In this document: piece by piece, positions 60,279 through 64,000 of the stretch
Layout: the number at the start of each line of letters is the position of its first letter
Numbering within the stretch: position 1 is the first letter of the stretch
Assembly (NCBI GenBank): GCA_023957375.1
Contig: JAMLHB010000002.1
Location: 558,001-622,000, forward strand
Origin: Flavobacteriales bacterium
Lineage (GTDB): Bacteria > Bacteroidota > Bacteroidia > Flavobacteriales_F > PHOS-HE28
Reading direction: 5' to 3'
Length of the DNA stretch: 64,000 nt
Translations under genes and position numbers: made by a program
The notes under the pieces: generated by a model
Told to the model about the DNA's origin: nothing
The model's input: only the letters and a program-made list of their open reading frames with translations
Database searches by the model: none

Positions 60279-61220
60279 ATGCTTAGCGTGGAGAATGTCG
60301 TGAAACGCTTCGGCGACCATGTTGCGCTGGACGGCGTGAGCATGGACGTTCCGAAGGGCAAGATCTTCGGCCTGCTGGGGCCCAATGGCGCGGGCAAGAC
60401 GACACTGATCCGCATCATCACCCGCATCACCGGGCCGGATAGCGGCCGCGTGCTGCTGAACGGCAAGCCCATGACCGACGCAGACGTCATGGCCATGGGT
60501 TACCTGCCCGAGGAGCGCGGCCTGTACAAAAAGATGAAAGTGGGCGAGCAAGCCCTCTACCTCGCCCAGCTCAAGGGCATGGACAAACAGGAGGCCGCCA
60601 AGCGGCTGAAAGAGTGGTTTGAGCGCTGGGAGATGGGAAACTGGTGGAACAAGAAGGTGGAGGAGCTGAGCAAGGGCATGGCCCAGAAGGTGCAGTTCGT
60701 CACCACCGTGCTGCACCAGCCGGAGTTCCTGATCCTGGACGAACCCTTCAGCGGCTTCGACCCGATCAATGCCGAGCTGATCCGCACGGAGATCCTGCGA
60801 TTGGCTGCAACGGGTACCACCATCATGCTCAGCACCCACAACATGGGCAGTGTGGAGGAACTCTGCGACCACATCGCGTTGATCGACCGCAACCACGTGG
60901 TGCTCAGCGGCAGCGTCAAGCAGATCCGCCAGCAATACAGCACCAACACTTACCGGGTTGAGTTCAAGGGCCAAGCAGTGGCCTTCGCCAATGCCTTGGC
61001 ATACCACGGTGAATTGCTGGACCACCAAGATGAGGAAGGCATTTGCACCGCCCGTGTGAAATTGCTGCACGGCGCCACGCTGAACAACGTGCTGGCGGCC
61101 ACACTGCCCGTGGCACAAATGATCGGCTTGCGCGAGGAGGTGCCCGGCATGCACGAGATCTTCATCCGCGCGGTAAGCGAGAAAAACCCGGACCTCGTGG
61201 CGGCCGGAACCACCGAATGA
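60279..61220 (+). CDS. ABC transporter ATP-binding protein (NatA-like)
   Basis: 313 residues from the ATG at 60279, preferred over a GTG twelve bases upstream. Walker A GPNGAGKTTL, signature LSKGMAQKVQFV (degenerate SKGM in place of SGGQ, as in NatA/CcmA-type exporters), Walker B LILDEPFSGFDPIN, and His switch STHNMGSVEE. A C-terminal extension of about 80 residues is typical of ABC-2 exporter ATPases. Pairs with the permease 33 bases downstream. Likely efflux of Na+ or a small molecule; substrate unknown. Confidence 0.92.
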   Translation: MLSVENVVKRFGDHVALDGVSMDVPKGKIFGLLGPNGAGKTTLIRIITRITGPDSGRVLLNGKPMTDADVMAMGYLPEERGLYKKMKVGEQALYLAQLKGMDKQEAAKRLKEWFERWEMGNWWNKKVEELSKGMAQKVQFVTTVLHQPEFLILDEPFSGFDPINAELIRTEILRLAATGTTIMLSTHNMGSVEELCDHIALIDRNHVVLSGSVKQIRQQYSTNTYRVEFKGQAVAFANALAYHGELLDHQDEEGICTARVKLLHGATLNNVLAATLPVAQMIGLREEVPGMHEIFIRAVSEKNPDLVAAGTTE

Positions 61221-61253
61221 GCATGGACCACAACCTCCGCAACGCATAGGCAA

Positions 61254-62591
61254 ATGGGCAAGATCAAGCTGATCATCTGGCGGGAGTTCATCACCCGGGC
61301 GCGCAAGCCGAGTTTCCTGATCATGACCATCCTGGGGCCCTTGCTCCTGGTGGGCGGCATGGTGCTGGTCACCTTCCTGGGCATGCAGGAGGGAGGCATC
61401 CAGAACATCGTGGTAGTGGACAAGGCACACCTGCTCACCAACAAGTTGCAGGAAAGCAACGACATCAAATTCTTCTACGAGCCGGACGAGCTGAGCGACT
61501 CGGCCTTCAAGGCCAGCCCCTACAGTGCCATGGTGGAGGTGAACCCCCTGGTGCTGGAGAACAACACCATCCAGATCTTTTACAAGGACCTGCCCAGCAT
61601 GACGGTGCAGAACTACATCAGCAGGGAGATCGAGAAGGTGCTGGAAACCGAGAAGTTGCGCGTGAACAACGTGGACCCCGCCACGTATCGACGCATCAAG
61701 ACCGCATTGAAGATCCAGCTCTTCGACATTGAGAAGCAGGGCAAGCAGAGCTATGACCAGATCAAGGCCTTCCTGGGCTTCGGCTTCGGCTACCTGATCT
61801 TCTTCTTCATCTTCATGTACGGCGCCCAAGTGATGCGCGGGGTGATGGAGGAGAAGCAGAACCGCGTGGTGGAGGTGCTGATCAGCTCGGTGAAACCCTT
61901 CCAACTGATGATGGGCAAGATCGTGGGCGTGGCCATGGTGGGCCTCACACAGTTCCTCCTGTGGGTGGTGCTCACCTTGGTGTTGGGCACCGTTGGCATG
62001 GGCTTCGCCAAAAGCGCCATCAGCGGCGCGGCAATGCAGCCAACTACGCAAATGACCACCCAGCTACAGGCGCAAATGGACGACCAAGGCACAGTGCAGT
62101 CCGATGCCGGCGAAGCAGCCGAAATGCTCGGCGTGGCCAAGGCGATCTGGGATGACCTACCGGTGACGGCCATCCTGCTCCTGTTCGTATTCTACTTCCT
62201 GGGCGGGTACCTGCTGTACAGCTCGCTCTTTGCCGCCACCGGTGCGGCCGTGGACAGCGAAACGGACACCCAGCAGTTCATGCTGCCGATCACCATCCCC
62301 ATGATCATCGCCATCGTGATCGCACAAACCGCCGTGTACAATCCCGACGGACCGGCCGTGTTCTGGTTCTCCATCATTCCCTTCACCTCACCGGTGGTGA
62401 TGATGGTGCGCATCGCCACCGGCAACGCCTTTGCCCATCCCGCCGAGCTGGCGTTGAGCATGGCCCTGCTGATCGCCACCTTCCTTTTCACCACCTGGCT
62501 CGCCGGGCGCATCTATCGCACCGGCATCCTGATGTACGGCAAGAAGGTGACGTGGAAGGAACTCGGGAAGTGGTTGTTTTATAAAGGGTGA
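61254..62591 (+). CDS. ABC-2 type permease (NatB-like)
   Basis: 445 residues. First membrane helix FLIMTILGPLLLVGGMVLVT, then a large periplasmic domain of about 140 residues (TEEY-like region with LVLENNTIQIFYKDLPSMTV), and five further helices in the C-terminal half (FGFGYLIFFFIFMYGAQVMR; LLLFVFYFLGGYLLYSSLFA; ITIPMIIAIVIAQTAVYNP). The motif VMEEKQNRVVEVLISSVKPF after the second helix is diagnostic of NatB/ABC-2 permeases. Forms the exporter with the adjacent ATPase. Confidence 0.9.
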   Translation: MGKIKLIIWREFITRARKPSFLIMTILGPLLLVGGMVLVTFLGMQEGGIQNIVVVDKAHLLTNKLQESNDIKFFYEPDELSDSAFKASPYSAMVEVNPLVLENNTIQIFYKDLPSMTVQNYISREIEKVLETEKLRVNNVDPATYRRIKTALKIQLFDIEKQGKQSYDQIKAFLGFGFGYLIFFFIFMYGAQVMRGVMEEKQNRVVEVLISSVKPFQLMMGKIVGVAMVGLTQFLLWVVLTLVLGTVGMGFAKSAISGAAMQPTTQMTTQLQAQMDDQGTVQSDAGEAAEMLGVAKAIWDDLPVTAILLLFVFYFLGGYLLYSSLFAATGAAVDSETDTQQFMLPITIPMIIAIVIAQTAVYNPDGPAVFWFSIIPFTSPVVMMVRIATGNAFAHPAELALSMALLIATFLFTTWLAGRIYRTGILMYGKKVTWKELGKWLFYKG

Positions 62592-62621
62592 GAGAGAGGG
62601 TGAGAGAGAGGGTGAGAGAGT
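62586..62621 (+). repeat. Three tandem 12-bp repeats after the permease gene
   Basis: GGGTGAGAGAGA at 62586-62597 and 62598-62609, and GGGTGAGAGAGT at 62610-62621, overlapping the end of the permease stop region. They are followed by GTTGAAAGCTGAAAGTTGAA. Copy number may vary between strains. Confidence 0.8.
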
Positions 62622-62682
62622 GTGTGGGAGAAAGTTGAAAGCTGAAAGTTGAAAGGGATTCCCTCTGGGCCGGCCAGTCCCG

Positions 62683-64000
62683 ATGAAGATCGACCTGCGT
62701 GTATTCTTGTTGTGGATATCACCGGTGTTCGCAGGCAGCATTTTCGGCCAGTTGAGCGATACCACGGAACTGGATGCCGTGCCGGTAACGGCCACGCGCA
62801 TCCCCGATGCGCTCCCCCGCATTGGTCGCCACCTGCAGGTGATCGACAGCCTGCAATTGGGCGGGCAGGCGCGGCCGGAAGTGGGCGAGGTGTTGCGCAT
62901 GGGTTCACTGGTGGACGTGCGCGAGCGCGGCCCTTTTGATGTGCAGACCGACCTCGGCATTCGCGGTGGCACGTTCGACCAAGCCTTGGTCCTGCTGGAC
63001 GGCGTACCGCTCAGCGACCCGCAGACCGGGCACCATGCCATGGACCTGCCTCTGCCTACGGAAGTGCTGGAACGCGTGGAAGTGCTCTACGGCGGCGCCT
63101 CGCGCACTTTCGGTGCAGGAGCCTTCAGCGGCGCGGTGAACCTGATCAGCCGCGAACCGCGGGACAACCGGGGGTCGCTTTCCCTGCAAGGCGGGCAGTA
63201 CGGCTCGTACCGTGCTGCGGTCAAGCAAGACCTGCTGCTCGGGAAGACCGGCGCGCGCATAGCCGGGCAGCGCAGCCACAGTGGTGGCTACGTGGCCAAC
63301 AGCGATTTTAACCAGGCCGGCGGACAAGCCGAGGTGGCCCATGCCTTTGGAAAACTAAGGCTTCGCGCCCAGGCCGGATACATGCACAAGCGCTTCGGCG
63401 CGCAGAACTTTTACTCATCGCTCTACCCGGACCAACAGGAGGTGACCGGCACCGCCTTAGCCAGCGTGGGCGTACAGTACGCGAGCGGACCGTGGAACTG
63501 GAATGCCAAAGCCTACTTCCGCCAGCACGACGACCTCTTCGAACTGTTCCGCGAAGATGAAGACCACTACCAGTACACCAACGGCTTTTTCATCCGTAAC
63601 GGCACGGACACAGCCCGCTTCTCCCCCACCCTCTTCTATACCTTCCACAACCGGCACCGCACCCGGGTGGGTGGCGCCATGGCCAACGCCTCGCGCCACT
63701 GGAAGGGGGGCACCACCGCGATCGGCATCCATGTACGGGAAGAGCATATCCTCAGCAACGTGCTCGGCAAACCGCTGGCCACGCCCATCACCGTAGCAGG
63801 TGCGCGCGAGGTTCTTACCCACAGCGATGAACGCCGGAACCTGGCGTTGCATGCGGACCACCGCTTCTCGCACAGGCGCTGGACCTTGGACGGTGGCGTT
63901 CTGCTCAACCTCAATTCAACGTTCAGCCCCGAATGGGGACCCGGCCTTGACGCGGTGTACCGGTGGAACAAGGGGCACAGCAGCTATGCCAGCCTGGGGC
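62683..64000 (+). CDS. TonB-dependent receptor (3' end outside window)
   Basis: 439 codons from the ATG at 62683 to the window end without a stop. Signal peptide (MKIDLRVFLLWISPVFAGSI, then FGQ). A short N-terminal segment LDAVPVTATRIPDALPRIGR starts the plug domain, which continues with VRERGPFDVQTDLGIRGGTF and the canonical DQALVLLDGVPLSDPQTGHH, then ERVEVLYGGASRTFGAGAFS and GAVNLISREPR. Strands of the barrel follow. No carboxypeptidase-like N-terminal domain and no SusD-type partner in view, so it is more like a BtuB/FepA-type importer (cobalamin or siderophore) than a SusC. Ligand unproven. Confidence 0.92.
   Translation, partial: MKIDLRVFLLWISPVFAGSIFGQLSDTTELDAVPVTATRIPDALPRIGRHLQVIDSLQLGGQARPEVGEVLRMGSLVDVRERGPFDVQTDLGIRGGTFDQALVLLDGVPLSDPQTGHHAMDLPLPTEVLERVEVLYGGASRTFGAGAFSGAVNLISREPRDNRGSLSLQGGQYGSYRAAVKQDLLLGKTGARIAGQRSHSGGYVANSDFNQAGGQAEVAHAFGKLRLRAQAGYMHKRFGAQNFYSSLYPDQQEVTGTALASVGVQYASGPWNWNAKAYFRQHDDLFELFREDEDHYQYTNGFFIRNGTDTARFSPTLFYTFHNRHRTRVGGAMANASRHWKGGTTAIGIHVREEHILSNVLGKPLATPITVAGAREVLTHSDERRNLALHADHRFSHRRWTLDGGVLLNLNSTFSPEWGPGLDAVYRWNKGHSSYASLG

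Noticed and set aside
60234..62051. 605-residue open frame opposite the ABC exporter genes
   Set aside because: Typical GC-rich antisense frame; His/Gln/Val-rich composition with no domain, fully overlapped by two well-supported genes.

Overview
The window is a 64 kb stretch of GC-rich chromosome from a member of the Bacteroidota, most likely a Flavobacteriales-type lineage with an unusually high GC content. The case rests on a complete type IX secretion / gliding core (GldK, GldL, GldM, GldN and a PorP/SprF protein), several secreted proteins with type A or type B T9SS sorting domains, a short 287-residue primary sigma factor, a long (about 480-residue) GAPDH, and repeated -7 elements of the Bacteroidota type (TAnnTTTG or TAnnTTCG) upstream of genes. 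No phage, CRISPR array or rRNA operon is present.

Layout. 1-6 kb: 3' end of trxB, a beta-helix T9SS cargo, an intact ureohydrolase, a ParE-type toxin-antitoxin pair and two coupled secreted proteins of unknown role. 6-19 kb: RNase P RNA, an Smr protein, a two-TonB_C-domain secreted protein, a Nudix hydrolase, a type B cargo, then housekeeping genes (phosphohexomutase, mltG, dapF, htrA, rpoD, gap). 19-26 kb: three consecutive large secreted proteins, two of which share the same C-terminal module of about 240 residues. 26-36 kb: one long minus-strand run (ABC-F ATPase, era, der, two PpiC foldases with a lipoprotein between them, MoxR ATPase). 36-46 kb: the T9SS locus, transcribed topA, degenerate ureohydrolase, porP, gldK, gldL, gldM, gldN. 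46-49.5 kb: a LytS/LytTR-type two-component pair. 49.5-51.4 kb: a small island with a PIN-type toxin-antitoxin module whose toxin gene is split by an IS5-family element; the island lies between two 69-bp copies of the 3' end of the LytTR gene. 51.7-57.7 kb: secreted proteins followed by a lipoprotein, LemA-GYF, membrane protein, CsgG-like and barrel cluster. 58-64 kb: tRNA-Gly, lipid genes (acyltransferase, desaturase), a NatA/NatB-like ABC exporter and the first two thirds of a TonB-dependent receptor.

How the parts fit: the window is dominated by envelope biology. GldKLMN and PorP make the secretion machine; the PpiC proteins and HtrA are periplasmic folding and quality-control factors; the beta-helix, metalloprotease, VCBS and Cys-rich proteins are likely cargo. 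Large perfect palindromes (48-50 bp, and 19-22 bp stems) sit at several gene boundaries and three share a GGATGGAC/GGATTGGAC core. No unambiguously new system is proven here. The best leads are the catalytically degraded ureohydrolase inside the T9SS locus, the shared C-terminal module of the two giant secreted proteins, the LytTR-end island, and the LemA-GYF/CsgG cluster.
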